Shown: positions 26,687 through 35,886 of the stretch, piece after piece
Numbering within the stretch: the stretch's first letter is position 1
How the letters are laid out: every line of letters begins with the position of its first letter
Assembly: GCA_963753615.1 (NCBI GenBank)
Contig: CAVWCW010000002.1
Span: forward strand, 362,113 to 426,112
From: CAVWCW01 sp963753615
GTDB taxonomy: Bacteria; Pseudomonadota; Gammaproteobacteria; Chromatiales; Chromatiaceae
Direction of reading: 5' to 3'
DNA length: 64,000 nucleotides
Translations under genes and position numbers: made by a program
Notes under the pieces: model-generated
Told to the model about the DNA's origin: nothing
Databases searched by the model: none
What the model saw: the letters and a program-made list of their open reading frames with translations, nothing else

Positions 26687-27806
26687 ATGCGGCCCGGGGT
26701 GCGGTGGCTGCTGGGGCTGGTTCTGCTGCTTGGACTGCTTACCGAAGGGAGCTTTTACCCACCACTTCGCTACAGCCCTTCGGGCCCGGAGCTGCTGCGC
26801 AACCCCCAATTCGTCAATGCCGCCGAGGGCTGGACCGGAAACGCCCTGCAGCGGGGTGGGACGGTGATCGAGGGCGGGGTGCGGCTGCGCAACCTCGATC
26901 GGGGCAGGCTTGCTCTTGTGCAGGAACTGGCGGTGAAGCCGGGCAGTCGGCTGCTGATATCGGCACAGGTTTCCTCGCGCGGCGTCATTCCGGGCGCCAT
27001 GCCCTGGGAACTGGCTCGCATCAATCTGATTCAGCGCGACGCCGCCGGCAATTTATTGCCGACCGGTTTGGGGCCGGCAGTAGCCCTACGGGGGGATCAG
27101 CCCTGGCAGCACCGGGTAGTGGCGCGGACCTTGGCGGAGCAAGCGCACAGCGTAAGCTTGGTGGTGGCCATGAGTCATGCCGAGGGTGAATTTCTGGTGC
27201 GCGCGCTCTCGGTGCGCCAAGCGCGGGTCAACCCAAAGTCCCTGTGGCTGGGCCGGCTGAGCCTCGCGAGCTGGGTGTTCGCCGGCTTGATGGCTGCGGT
27301 GTTGCAGCTGCGAGGGAGCGCGCGGCCCTGGCATGGCCTCATCGTGGTGCTGCTTGCGGGGGCAATCTTGCTCATGCTCACGCTGCCGAGGGGGACGACG
27401 GGCTCGATTCCCCAACTGGGGTTGAATCTGGTTGCGGAACTGCGGGACCGGACTTTGCATTTGGTCGAGTCGGACCCTTTGGCCGACGCCACGCCAATGC
27501 GCCGAAAAGGGCCAATGTCCGGAGTCCTCCTGGTTGGCTGCGGACAAATTGGGTCATGGCCTGCTGTTCGCCCTGCTGGCTTTGGTCGTGCGTATCCTCT
27601 ACCCGGGGACGCCGCTGTGGCGCACAACGCTGTACCTGTTGGTTTTGGCGCTGGCCAGCGAACAGTTGCAACATTTTACCGCAGCCCGCGGCGCCGGGCT
27701 CGAAGACCTCCGGTCCGATGTCTTCGGCATTGCTGCCGGGCTGCTGGCGGCCGGCGCCGGGTCGGGCCTGGCCCGGATTCTTCGCCTTCGGTTCAATCCT
27801 GGTTGA
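26687..27806 (+). pseudogene. VanZ-like membrane protein with lectin-like N-terminal part, frameshifted
   Basis: Two plus-strand frames together give about 370 residues. The first, from ATG 26687, has a signal anchor, a beta-rich domain (LLRNPQFVNAAEGWTG, LVQELAVKPGSRLLISAQ) typical of carbohydrate-binding folds, and two membrane helices. The second supplies a VanZ-type end (DKLGHGLLFALLALVV, SEQLQHFTAARGAGLEDLRSD) up to 27806. The frame changes between about 27490 and 27530, consistent with one extra base. VanZ-like proteins are linked to cell envelope properties, and no precise activity is known for this form. It converges with ptsI and overlaps its end by 14 bases. It may be a true broken gene or a sequence error. 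Confidence 0.65.
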
Positions 27807-29538
27807 GTTCGGCCAGCAGCTGTTCCGCATCCAACTCGTCGATGTGCCCCATCAACTCGGTTACCCGGTGCTGCAGGGCTTTGCGGTCGCTGTTACGCAC
27901 CACCTGCTTGATTTCCGGTAGGGACCCCGGTTGCATGCTTAATTCGCTCAGGCCGAGGCCCAGCAGCAACCGGGTGTAACGCGGGTCGCCGGCCATCTCC
28001 CCGCACATGCTGACCGGGGTGCCGGCTTGACCGGCGGCATCGATGGTCTGCTTGATCAGGCGCAGCACTGCCGGGTGCAGCGGATCGTAGAGATAATTGA
28101 CCGTGTCGTCCATTCGGTCGATGGCCAGGGTGTACTGGATCAGGTCGTTGGTGCCGATGGACAGGAAGTCGAGCCGGCGGGCGAAAGCCTCTGCACAAAG
28201 GGCGGCTGCCGGCACTTCAATCATGCCGCCCACCGGCAGCGTGGGGTTGAAATCGATGCCCTCGCCCCGGAGTTCCTGTTTGGTTGCCTCGATCAGAGCC
28301 AGCGCCTCGCGCAGCTCGGACAGGTTGGAGAGCATTGGCAGCATCAGGCGCACCGGACCGTGGGCGGAGGCTCGCAGAATGGCGCGCAGCTGGGTCCGGA
28401 ATAACCGCGGCTCCTTGAGGCACAGGCGGATCGCACGCAGCCCCAGGGCTGGGTTGCAGGCCGAGGAAGTGGTGACCGCGCAGGGGCCTACAATCGGTTT
28501 GTCTGCCCCCAGGTCGAGGGTGCGGATGGTGATTGGAATGCCTTCCAATCCGCGTATCACTTCCAAGTAGCTGCGCAGGTGCTCTTCTTCGTCGGGCGCG
28601 CTCTCGCGGTTCATATAAAGGAACTCGGTGCGGTACAGCCCCACGCCCTGGGCCCCGGCGCCACGGGTCTCGGCGATGTCTTCCAGCAGCTCGATATTGG
28701 CCATCAGAACGATCTCGGCGCCGTCTCGGCTGATCGCCGGTTGGTCCGCCAGGCCCTCGAGGGCACGCATCTGCAGTTCCTGCGCAGCGATGCGGCGGCG
28801 AAACTCTTCGAGCCGGGCGGGATCCATGTCGGCCAGCACCACGCCGGCCTCGCCGTCCACTACCACCGTCTCGCCATGGCGCAGGCAGTGTGTGGCCTGG
28901 CGCACCCCTACCACTGCCGGGATGCCGAGGCTGCGGGCCAGGATCGCGGTGTGAGACATCGGGCTGCCGAATTCGGTGACGAAGCCGGCGATGCCCTGAT
29001 GGCGCATCAGGATGGTGTCGGCCGGGGTCAGGTCCTGAGCCAGTATCACCTTCCCCCGCAAAGAGGCCGGCTCGGCACTGGTGTCCTCGTGCCCGCTCAT
29101 CAGGATCTTCTGGATCTGGTGCACCACATGGTCGACATCGTCCTTGCGGGTGCGCAGGTAAGGGTCCTCCATTTCCTCGAACACCCGAACCAGTTCGTCG
29201 CGCCGCACCTGCAGCGCCCACTCCGCACAGCAGTGCAGCTCGCGGATCAGGTCGATGGGACCCTCGGCGATGGTCGAGTCCTCGAGCATCAGCAGGTGGG
29301 TGTCGATGAAGGCGGCGATCTCGGACGGGGTGTCGTCGGGGATCTGATTGCGTACTTGGCGCAGGTGCTGAGCGGCCAGGTGCACTGACTGGCGGAAGCG
29401 AGAGGCCTCCTGCTCGATCTGCTCCGGCGGGATCTCCAGGGGTATGATCTCGACCTGGCCGCGCAACAGCAGGTGGGCCTCGCCCACGGCGATCTTGCGC
29501 GAGACCCCGATGCCGATGCCGGTGCAGGCGATGCTCAC
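27793..29538 (-). CDS. ptsI: PTS enzyme I (phosphoenolpyruvate-protein phosphotransferase)
   Basis: A 581-residue enzyme I. It phosphorylates itself from PEP on the His in GSPMSHTAILARSLG (about residue 195) and passes phosphate to HPr. The PEP-binding half shows GVGLYRTEFLYMNR and the C-terminal MCGEMAGDP with its catalytic Cys. It lacks the N-terminal GAF domain of PtsP (EI-Ntr). The start codon is GTG 29538, overlapping the HPr stop by 4 bases. No sugar-specific EIIB/EIIC gene is nearby, so the phosphorelay probably feeds EIIA-type regulators. Confidence 0.93.
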   Translation of the reverse strand: MSIACTGIGIGVSRKIAVGEAHLLLRGQVEIIPLEIPPEQIEQEASRFRQSVHLAAQHLRQVRNQIPDDTPSEIAAFIDTHLLMLEDSTIAEGPIDLIRELHCCAEWALQVRRDELVRVFEEMEDPYLRTRKDDVDHVVHQIQKILMSGHEDTSAEPASLRGKVILAQDLTPADTILMRHQGIAGFVTEFGSPMSHTAILARSLGIPAVVGVRQATHCLRHGETVVVDGEAGVVLADMDPARLEEFRRRIAAQELQMRALEGLADQPAISRDGAEIVLMANIELLEDIAETRGAGAQGVGLYRTEFLYMNRESAPDEEEHLRSYLEVIRGLEGIPITIRTLDLGADKPIVGPCAVTTSSACNPALGLRAIRLCLKEPRLFRTQLRAILRASAHGPVRLMLPMLSNLSELREALALIEATKQELRGEGIDFNPTLPVGGMIEVPAAALCAEAFARRLDFLSIGTNDLIQYTLAIDRMDDTVNYLYDPLHPAVLRLIKQTIDAAGQAGTPVSMCGEMAGDPRYTRLLLGLGLSELSMQPGSLPEIKQVVRNSDRKALQHRVTELMGHIDELDAEQLLAELNQD

Positions 29539-29804
29539 TCGGCCTCTCCGAAGCGCTCGGCGATCAGGGCCTCCAGGGCCGCCAGCGCCTGTTCGGAGTC
29601 CGCACCTTCCAGCTCCAGGGTCAGCTCGGTGCCCTGGCTGGCGGCCAGCATCATCACCCCCATGATGCTCTTGCCGTTGACCCGCTGGCCTTTGCGTTCA
29701 AGCAGGATCTGGCTCTGATAGCGGCTGGCGCAGGTGACCAACTTGGCCGCCGCCCGCGCGTGCAGGCCCAGTTTGTTGACGATGGTGACCTGCTTGCGAA
29801 TCAT
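29535..29804 (-). CDS. ptsH: HPr family phosphocarrier protein
   Basis: An 89-residue HPr. It has the EI-dependent site H15 in NKLGLHARAAAK and S46 in GKSIMGVMML, the site phosphorylated by HPr kinase. Having both matches the presence of hprK in the same cluster. It carries phosphate from enzyme I to EIIA proteins, and Ser46 phosphorylation would slow this. It overlaps ptsI by 4 bases downstream and the EIIA gene by 4 bases upstream. It could also be called Npr, given its ptsN/rpoN setting. Confidence 0.94.
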   Translation of the reverse strand: MIRKQVTIVNKLGLHARAAAKLVTCASRYQSQILLERKGQRVNGKSIMGVMMLAASQGTELTLELEGADSEQALAALEALIAERFGEAE

Positions 29805-30223
29805 GAAGCCAGGTCGCGGGTGCGTTCCGGCAGCGACTGGCTGCAGTCGAGGATGCCGTCGCTGCCGCCGCTCAGGGCCCTGGCAGTGAGCCCCTCAAGG
29901 CTCAGGTGGGGGTAATTCAGCACCCGCACCAGCATCGGCAGGTTGACGCCCGAAACCACGGCCACGCGACCTTCGTGCCCCAGCGAGTTGGCGATGTTGC
30001 TGGGGGTTGATCCGAACATATCGGTCAGCACCAGCACCCCGTCACCCTGGTCCAGATCCTCGGCCAGTTGCTGCGCCTTGGCCCGGATTCGGTCCGGATT
30101 CGCATCGGTGGTAATGTCTAGGTTCTCGGCTAGAAGCGGGCAATAGCCGAGCATATTGACGGCGGTATCCAGCAGTTGGCTACCGATCTGGTTATGGGTG
30201 ATTATCAGAAGGCCGATGCTCAT
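29801..30223 (-). CDS. PTS EIIA component, mannose/fructose family
   Basis: A 140-residue single-domain EIIA of the mannose class. The phosphorylated residue is H10 in LLIITHNQIG; GVLVLTDMFGSTPSNIA is the conserved core. It receives phosphate from HPr. With no EIIB, EIIC or EIID genes near, it is likely regulatory. A mannose-class EIIA between rapZ and ptsH is the standard order in beta- and some gammaproteobacteria. It starts 14 bases after rapZ. Confidence 0.92.
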   Translation of the reverse strand: MSIGLLIITHNQIGSQLLDTAVNMLGYCPLLAENLDITTDANPDRIRAKAQQLAEDLDQGDGVLVLTDMFGSTPSNIANSLGHEGRVAVVSGVNLPMLVRVLNYPHLSLEGLTARALSGGSDGILDCSQSLPERTRDLAS

Positions 30224-30236
30224 GATGGTATGGGTG

Positions 30237-31097
30237 CTAGGGTGAAAGTTCCCGGTGGCGCGTGAGCACGCGCCGGCCGGCCTGACGAAAATGTTGCGAC
30301 AACTGCTCGGCCATATATACCGAGCGGTGCTGGCCGCCGGTGCAGCCGAGCGAGAAGGTGAGATAGCTGCGGCCGTCGGCCTCGAATTTGGGGATCCAGG
30401 ACTCCAGCAGCCCGATCAGGTCCTGGCGCATGCGCAGAACCTGGGGCGCGGCCTCCAGGAACTCCTGTACCTGACGGTCGCGCCCGGTGAGTGGGCGCAG
30501 TGACACCTGCCAGTAGGGGTTGGGCAGACAGCGCACGTCGAACACAAAATCGGTGTCCCGAGGCACGCTGTGCTTGAAGCCGAAGGATTGGAACATCAGC
30601 GACACCTCTTCGGCCTCGGACTCGCCCAGGCGTTCGCGGATCAGATCCCGCAGTTGGTGGACATTAGAGTGGCTGGTGTCGAGTTGCAGGTCGGCGCAGC
30701 TGCGTAGCGGGACCATCATCTCGCGCTCCAAACGCAGGGCCTCGTCCAGGCCGTGCGCACCGTCGCTCAAGGGGTGGCGGCGGCGGGTTTCGCTGAAGCG
30801 TTTGATCAGGGTCTCGTGGTCGGCGTCGAGATAGACAATCTCGCAGGCTATGCCCTGGTCGCGCAGGCGCCGCGCCAAGGGCGGCACCAGGCCGAGGTCG
30901 CGGGAGCGGCTCCGGGCGTCGATACCGACCGCGGTGCGTTCGTAAGTGGCCTCGCGCTCGCGGATCAGCTGTTCGGCAAAAGACAGCAGCAACTGCACCG
31001 GCAGATTGTCGATGCAATAAAAGCCCAAGTCCTCCAGGGTATGCAGGGCGATGCTCTTGCCGGACCCGGACATGCCGGTGACGATGACCAATTTCAT
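30237..31097 (-). CDS. rapZ: RNase adapter protein RapZ
   Basis: A 286-residue P-loop protein. Walker A is GMSGSGKS at residues 8-15, and the C-terminal domain keeps SLGCTGGQHRSVYMAEQL. In E. coli RapZ senses glucosamine-6-phosphate and presents the sRNA GlmZ to RNase E, controlling glmS and so cell-wall precursor supply. Whether a GlmZ-like RNA exists here cannot be seen in the window. The gene is separated from hprK by 154 bases, so the downstream PTS genes may have an extra promoter. Confidence 0.94.
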   Translation of the reverse strand: MKLVIVTGMSGSGKSIALHTLEDLGFYCIDNLPVQLLLSFAEQLIREREATYERTAVGIDARSRSRDLGLVPPLARRLRDQGIACEIVYLDADHETLIKRFSETRRRHPLSDGAHGLDEALRLEREMMVPLRSCADLQLDTSHSNVHQLRDLIRERLGESEAEEVSLMFQSFGFKHSVPRDTDFVFDVRCLPNPYWQVSLRPLTGRDRQVQEFLEAAPQVLRMRQDLIGLLESWIPKFEADGRSYLTFSLGCTGGQHRSVYMAEQLSQHFRQAGRRVLTRHRELSP

Positions 31098-31194
31098 TAG
31101 TTAGGGTGGAACCTGCGCTGATCCCAATCGCCGATTATAGCTCGAATCCCGGGGAAGATGGGGGTGTAAGGCGCGGAGGCAGGGGTTCGGCGGC

Positions 31195-31209
31195 GGGAGA
31201 GTGTCTCCC
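31195..31209. other. Short perfect stem-loop between hprK and rapZ
   Basis: GGGAGA and TCTCCC pair around a 3-base GTG loop. No T-run follows on the minus strand, so it is not an obvious intrinsic terminator. It could pause transcription or mark processing between hprK and rapZ. Weak on its own. Confidence 0.3.
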
Positions 31210-31251
31210 ACCCCTCACACCTGGGGTTTCACTCCGGACGTCATCGACTCC

Positions 31252-32190
31252 TCACCCCCGATCCACCTGCTCTTGCTGGCGTTGCAGGAAGTCGTCGCTG
31301 GCGATGTAACCTTGACGTCGGAGTTGGTGGTTGCGTACCGCGGCTTCCACCAGGATGGCCAAGCTGCGGCCGGGGGCGACCGGGAGGGTGATCTGCGGGA
31401 TCTCCACCCCGAGCAGCCAGCGGCTGGAGTTGCTGCCGGCGAGGCGGTCCAGTTCCGCCAGTTGCAGCCGCCCCTGCCGCTCCAGGTGCACGATCAGGCG
31501 CAGGTATTTGTTCAGCTTGATGGCGCTGTCGCCGAACATGGCGCGAATATTGAGGATGCCGAGGCCGCGCACCTCCAGGAAACCGTCCAACAGGCCGGGG
31601 CAGCTGCCGTTGAGGATGTCGGGAGCGATTCGGGCGAAGCTGGGGGCGTCGTCAGCGATCAGCCGGTGCCCGCGGTTGACCAGTTCCAGCGCCAGTTCGC
31701 TCTTGCCGATGCCGGCCTCGCCGGTGAGCAGCACGCCCATGCCCATTACTTCCATGAATACGCCGTGCACGGTGACCGGCTCGGCCAGGGCGTTGGTGAG
31801 GAAGTACTGCAACTCGAAGATCAGTTGGGCATCCGGCAGCGGCGAGCGCAGCACCGGAGTGGTGGTGCGCTGGGCCGCAGCGATCAGGGGCGGGTCGGCG
31901 TCGATGCCGTTTGACAACAGAATCGCCGCCGGACGGGCGGCGAACAGGTGGCTCAGGGCATCTTCCAGGGAGGCGGATTCGAGCTTGTGCAGATAGGCCA
32001 GTTCCGAAGGGCCGACTACCTGGATGCGGTTGGGGTGGATCCAGTTGAGCCCCCCGACCAAGGCCTGGCCCCGGGATCCCGGGGTGCCCCGCAGCGGTTG
32101 CTCGCCACCCTCCTGGCCGGCCGTCCACTCCAGTTGGAGCTTGGCTTGGAGGCGCTCGAACAGCTGGCGCGTCGACAGCCCTGTGCTCAT
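31252..32190 (-). CDS. hprK: HPr kinase/phosphorylase
   Basis: A 312-residue bifunctional HPr(Ser) kinase/phosphorylase. Walker A is GEAGIGKS at residues 157-164, followed by RGHRLIADDAP and the family signature LEVRGLGILNIRAMFGDSAI. It phosphorylates S46 of HPr and removes that phosphate. In proteobacteria the gene sits between ptsN and rapZ, as here. It overlaps the ptsN stop by 4 bases, so the two are translationally coupled. Confidence 0.94.
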   Translation of the reverse strand: MSTGLSTRQLFERLQAKLQLEWTAGQEGGEQPLRGTPGSRGQALVGGLNWIHPNRIQVVGPSELAYLHKLESASLEDALSHLFAARPAAILLSNGIDADPPLIAAAQRTTTPVLRSPLPDAQLIFELQYFLTNALAEPVTVHGVFMEVMGMGVLLTGEAGIGKSELALELVNRGHRLIADDAPSFARIAPDILNGSCPGLLDGFLEVRGLGILNIRAMFGDSAIKLNKYLRLIVHLERQGRLQLAELDRLAGSNSSRWLLGVEIPQITLPVAPGRSLAILVEAAVRNHQLRRQGYIASDDFLQRQQEQVDRG

Positions 32191-32657
32191 GCCCCGACTT
32201 GAGTAAGCTCCTGATTGGCCAGCAGCCGCAACAGGGTCGCCCTGTCCTTTGTCCGGCGCAGGCGCTCGCAGAAAGTCGACTGGCTGAAAAGGGTGGCCAG
32301 CCCGGCCAGCAGTTGCAGGTGCTCCTGGGTGGCCGCCTCCGGCACCAGCAGGGCGAACACCAGGTCCACCGGTTGGTTGTCGATGGCGTCGAAGTCGACG
32401 CCTGCGCTGAGCTGGAGAAAGGCCCCATGGGCCTGCTCGAGTTCGGGCATCCGGGCGTGGGGCAGGGCAATGCCGTTCCCCAGCCCGGTGCTCCCCAGGC
32501 GCTCCCGCTCCAACAGTCGGTCGAATACGGTATCCTGGGTCAGCCCGGGGGCGCAGCCCTCGAACAGCTTGCCCAGTTCTTCCAGGATTTTCTTTTTGCT
32601 GCTCGCGTCGACCTGACAGCCGATTCGCTCCACTGCGAGAAAGTTGGCGGGAAACAT
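32187..32657 (-). CDS. ptsN: Nitrogen-regulatory PTS protein EIIA-Ntr
   Basis: A 156-residue EIIA of the fructose/Ntr class, with the phosphorylation site His67 in GIALPHARM. In enteric bacteria PtsN regulates potassium uptake, sigma-54-dependent genes and envelope stress according to its phosphorylation state. It follows hpf by 36 bases and is coupled to hprK, placing a PTS output directly beside sigma-54. Confidence 0.94.
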   Translation of the reverse strand: MFPANFLAVERIGCQVDASSKKKILEELGKLFEGCAPGLTQDTVFDRLLERERLGSTGLGNGIALPHARMPELEQAHGAFLQLSAGVDFDAIDNQPVDLVFALLVPEAATQEHLQLLAGLATLFSQSTFCERLRRTKDRATLLRLLANQELTQVGA

Positions 32658-32693
32658 AATCGCTTCGATTCGGTTGGTTGGCTGGGGACGAGT

Positions 32694-33029
32694 TCAGATC
32701 TCGCCGGATTCCACGGTCTTCCAGTTCTCCCCGTTGCCGGGGCGATGGTTGGTCAACTTTTCCTTGTGGCGGAGCACCTGACGGTCGAGCTTGTCAATCA
32801 GACCATCGATGGCCGCGTACATGTCTTCGTGTACCGAATCGGCGAAAACGCGCGTGCCGTTGGCGTGCATGGTCGCCTCCGCCTTCTGACGCAGCTTCTC
32901 GACGCTCAGAATTACGTGCACGTTGGTGAAGTTGTCGAAGTGCCGCTCAAGGCGCTCGAACTTGCTGTCCACGTAGTTCTTCAGGGCTTCGGTGATATCG
33001 ACATGGTGACCGGTTAGGCTGATTCGCAT
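32694..33029 (-). CDS. hpf: Ribosome hibernation-promoting factor, short form
   Basis: A 111-residue short HPF/YhbH. It begins MRISLTGHHVDITEALKNYV and contains VHVILSVEKLRQKAEATMHANG; the long-form C-terminal domain is missing. It binds the small subunit and helps form inactive 100S ribosomes in stationary phase. ATG 33029 is preferred over 33050 because family homology begins at MRISL. It lies 29 bases after rpoN, its near-universal position. Confidence 0.94.
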   Translation of the reverse strand: MRISLTGHHVDITEALKNYVDSKFERLERHFDNFTNVHVILSVEKLRQKAEATMHANGTRVFADSVHEDMYAAIDGLIDKLDRQVLRHKEKLTNHRPGNGENWKTVESGEI

Positions 33030-33058
33030 GGTTCTGGCTCCTAATGTCATGGGCGCGT

Positions 33059-34516
33059 CTAGACCAGACGCTTGCGCTCGTTCGACGGGGGAATGCCCAT
33101 CGCCTCGCGGTATTTCGCCACCGTCCGTCGGGCCACCTTGATGCCCTGCTCGGAAAGGACGCTGGCAAGCTTATTGTCGCTGAGCGGTTTTTCCGCCAGC
33201 TCGGCGGCAATCAGTTTCTTGATCAGGGCCTGGATCGCGGTGGCCGAACATTCTCCGCCTCCGCTGGTGCCCACATGGCTGGAGAAGAAGTACTTGAACT
33301 CCAGGGTGCCGCGCGGGGTATACATATATTTCTGGGTGGTTACGCGGGAGATGGTCGATTCGTGCAGTTCCAGGGCCTCGGCCACGTCGCGCAGCACCAG
33401 CGGGCGCATCGCTTCCGGGCCGTGATCGAAGAAGCCACGCTGCAGTTCGACGATCTTGCGTGCCACCCGCAGCAAGGTATCGTTGCGGCTGCTCAGGCTC
33501 TTGATGAACCAACGGGCCTCCTGCAGGTGATTCTTCAGGTAGGTGTTGTCCTGGCTGTTGTCGGCGCGTCGGATCAGGGCCGCATAGCGGTGATTGACGC
33601 GCAGCCGCGGGGTCGCTTCGGGGTTGAGATCGACCCGCCAGGCTCCGTTGCGTTTGCTCACGAACACGTCCGGTACCACGTATTGGGTCTGGGCGGCCGC
33701 CACTTGGCTGCCCGGGTGCGGATCAAGCGAGCGGATCAGTTTGGTGACGTCCAGAAACTGCGCCTCGTCCAACTTCAGCCGGCGCAGGATCTGCGGCTTG
33801 TCGCGGTTGGCCAGCAGCTCGAAATAGTCCCGGCACAGCCGCCGGGCCGGTTCCAGAAACGGCGTGTTCGCGGGTAATTGCGCGAGCTGTAGCAGCAGGC
33901 ATTCGCGGACGTCTCGCGCGCCCACGCCGGCGGGGTCGAAATTCTGGATTCGGTGCAGCACCGCCTCCACCTCTTCGGCCTCGGTTGGCAGGGGTTCCAG
34001 ATCGCTGGCGATCTCTTCCAGGCTGGCGCGCAGGTAGCCGTCTTCGTCGATGGCATCGATCAGCGCGGTGGCGATAGCCCGGTCGATTTCCCCGAACGGG
34101 GTCAGGTTGAGCTGCCAAGATAGGTGCTCGTGCAGCGTCGGCGCGCTGCTTCGGAAGGCCAGAAAGTCGATCTCGCCGTCGTCATGGCGGGCACCTGAGA
34201 ACGGCGCCGCTGCGTAGCCGTCGAAACTGTCCTCCCAGCTGCTGTCCACCGGGAGTTCGTCCGGCATTTCTCCGCTCCGGTTATTGAGTTCGCGCTCACT
34301 GTCGTGCAGCTTCTCCTCGCCGTTGGTGGCGGGTTTTCGGGCCTCCTCGGCCAGTGCGCCTTCCTCTTCAGTCTCCAGCATCAGGTTGGATTCCAGGGCC
34401 TCCTGGATCTCCTGTCGCAGGTCGAGCGTCGACAGCTGCAACAGACGGATCGCCTGCTGCAGCTGCGGCGTCATCGTAAGCTGCTGGCCGAGACGAAGCT
34501 GGAGCGATTGCTTCAT
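33059..34516 (-). CDS. rpoN: RNA polymerase sigma-54 factor
   Basis: A 485-residue sigma-54. The N-terminal activator-contact region is MKQSLQLRLGQQLTMTPQLQ, an acidic linker follows, and the C-terminus carries the RpoN box ARRTVAKYRE in IKVARRTVAKYREAMGIPPS. It directs polymerase to -24/-12 promoters, which need ATP-dependent activators. ATG 34516 fits homology; the frame is open upstream to 34639 without family similarity. It follows lptB by 147 bases, so it may have its own promoter. Confidence 0.96.
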   Translation of the reverse strand: MKQSLQLRLGQQLTMTPQLQQAIRLLQLSTLDLRQEIQEALESNLMLETEEEGALAEEARKPATNGEEKLHDSERELNNRSGEMPDELPVDSSWEDSFDGYAAAPFSGARHDDGEIDFLAFRSSAPTLHEHLSWQLNLTPFGEIDRAIATALIDAIDEDGYLRASLEEIASDLEPLPTEAEEVEAVLHRIQNFDPAGVGARDVRECLLLQLAQLPANTPFLEPARRLCRDYFELLANRDKPQILRRLKLDEAQFLDVTKLIRSLDPHPGSQVAAAQTQYVVPDVFVSKRNGAWRVDLNPEATPRLRVNHRYAALIRRADNSQDNTYLKNHLQEARWFIKSLSSRNDTLLRVARKIVELQRGFFDHGPEAMRPLVLRDVAEALELHESTISRVTTQKYMYTPRGTLEFKYFFSSHVGTSGGGECSATAIQALIKKLIAAELAEKPLSDNKLASVLSEQGIKVARRTVAKYREAMGIPPSNERKRLV

Positions 34517-34663
34517 GCGGGCAGATGAGACGAGATCTGGTACATAATTTGAATGTAATTCATCTCCTGGCCCTATTTTAGCCCATAAGACCGGCCTGCG
34601 GTCAAAGGCATCCGGTGCCTCTCGATTGCCGAAGATCATGGAAGCGGAGTGCTCCGGTCTTGC

Positions 34664-35389
34664 CTACATGCTGAAGTGGTGGCCGAGGTAGACCGAGCGG
34701 ACCTCAGGGTTGTCAAGGATTTGGGTTGGGACCCCTTCCGCCATCACCGAGCCTTCGTTGACGATGTAGGCGCGGTCGCAGATGTCAAGCGTCTCGCGCA
34801 CGTTGTGGTCGGTGATCAGCACACCGATGTCCCAGGCGCGCAGGCGGGCGATGATCTTCTTGATGTCAACTACCGCCAGCGGGTCGATGCCGGCGAAAGG
34901 TTCATCGAGCAGGATGAAGCGGGGATCCGCGGCCAGGCATCGGGCGATCTCCAGGCGCCGGCGCTCGCCGCCGGAAAGACTCATGGCCAGGCTTTTGCGC
35001 AGCCGTGCTACACCCAGTTCTTCGAGCAGCTCGCTGCAGATCTGGCGTTGGTGGGCGCGGTCCAGGTCTTTGCGGGTTTCCAGCACCGCCATCAGGTTTT
35101 CCTCCACGCTAAGCTTGCGGAATACCGATGGCTCCTGGGGCAGGTAGCCGACCCCGAGTCGCGCCCGGGCATGCATCGGCAGGTCGGTGATCTCGCGTTC
35201 GCCGACCCGGATCACCCCGGCGTCGGCGGCGATCAGCCCCACGATCATATAAAAACTCGTGGTCTTGCCGGCCCCGTTGGGCCCGAGCAGCCCGACCACT
35301 TCGCCGCCGCTGATATGCAGGGAGATGCCGTTGACCACCCGGCGTCCGCCGTAACGCTTGAGCAGGCCCTCGGCCTCGAGCAGGCTCAT
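34664..35389 (-). CDS. lptB: LPS export ABC transporter ATP-binding protein LptB
   Basis: A 241-residue ABC ATPase. Walker A is GPNGAGKT at 36-43, the signature is LSGGERRRLEIARCLA, and Walker B is FILLDEPFAGIDP. It powers the LptB2FGC complex, which extracts LPS from the inner membrane. The start overlaps the lptA stop by 4 bases. Full family length. Confidence 0.96.
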   Translation of the reverse strand: MSLLEAEGLLKRYGGRRVVNGISLHISGGEVVGLLGPNGAGKTTSFYMIVGLIAADAGVIRVGEREITDLPMHARARLGVGYLPQEPSVFRKLSVEENLMAVLETRKDLDRAHQRQICSELLEELGVARLRKSLAMSLSGGERRRLEIARCLAADPRFILLDEPFAGIDPLAVVDIKKIIARLRAWDIGVLITDHNVRETLDICDRAYIVNEGSVMAEGVPTQILDNPEVRSVYLGHHFSM

Positions 35390-35886
35390 TGTTGTTGCGG
35401 GTTGATGGTGATGCGCACCCGCTCGCTGCCCTGGGCGCTGGCCCCGGCCTTGACTTTGGCGTTTTTCCGATCATAGACGATACGGTCGCTGCTGAAGCGG
35501 TCCTCGCCCTGAGTCAGCAGCGCGTCGCCGCTGAGGGTCAACTCGTCGCTGGTGACTTGGTATTCGACTTGGCGGGCGTTGCCCTTGACCACCTTGCCCT
35601 TGTCGGTCTTCTGCTGGAAGCGTACCGGGGCTCCCACCGCGAGCACCCGGTCGGTGCGCTTTTCTTTCTGATACACGGTCACCTTGTCCGCGGTGATGTG
35701 GATGCTGCCTTGTTTGACATCGACCTTGCCCTGGTAGACGCTGACGCCGCTGCCTTCGTCGATGTCCACGCTGTCGGCCTCAACCAGGATCGGCTGCTCC
35801 TGGTCGGTGGACAGGCCGAAAGCGGCGGCCGGCGCGAGCCCGACCCACAGGGCCAGGGTTGCCAGACGTATCTTAATTGAGCTCAT
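35386..35886 (-). CDS. lptA: LPS transport periplasmic protein LptA
   Basis: A 166-residue LptA/OstA-fold protein with a signal peptide (MSSIKIRLATLALWVGLAPAAA region) and repeated beta-jellyroll strands (ADSVDIDEGSGVSVYQGKV, SGDALLTQGEDRFSSDRIVYD). It forms the periplasmic bridge for LPS between LptC and LptD. ATG 35886 is chosen since the signal peptide starts there; an upstream in-frame ATG at 35901 would add five residues. It overlaps lptC by 14 bases. Confidence 0.93.
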   Translation of the reverse strand: MSSIKIRLATLALWVGLAPAAAFGLSTDQEQPILVEADSVDIDEGSGVSVYQGKVDVKQGSIHITADKVTVYQKEKRTDRVLAVGAPVRFQQKTDKGKVVKGNARQVEYQVTSDELTLSGDALLTQGEDRFSSDRIVYDRKNAKVKAGASAQGSERVRITINPQQQ

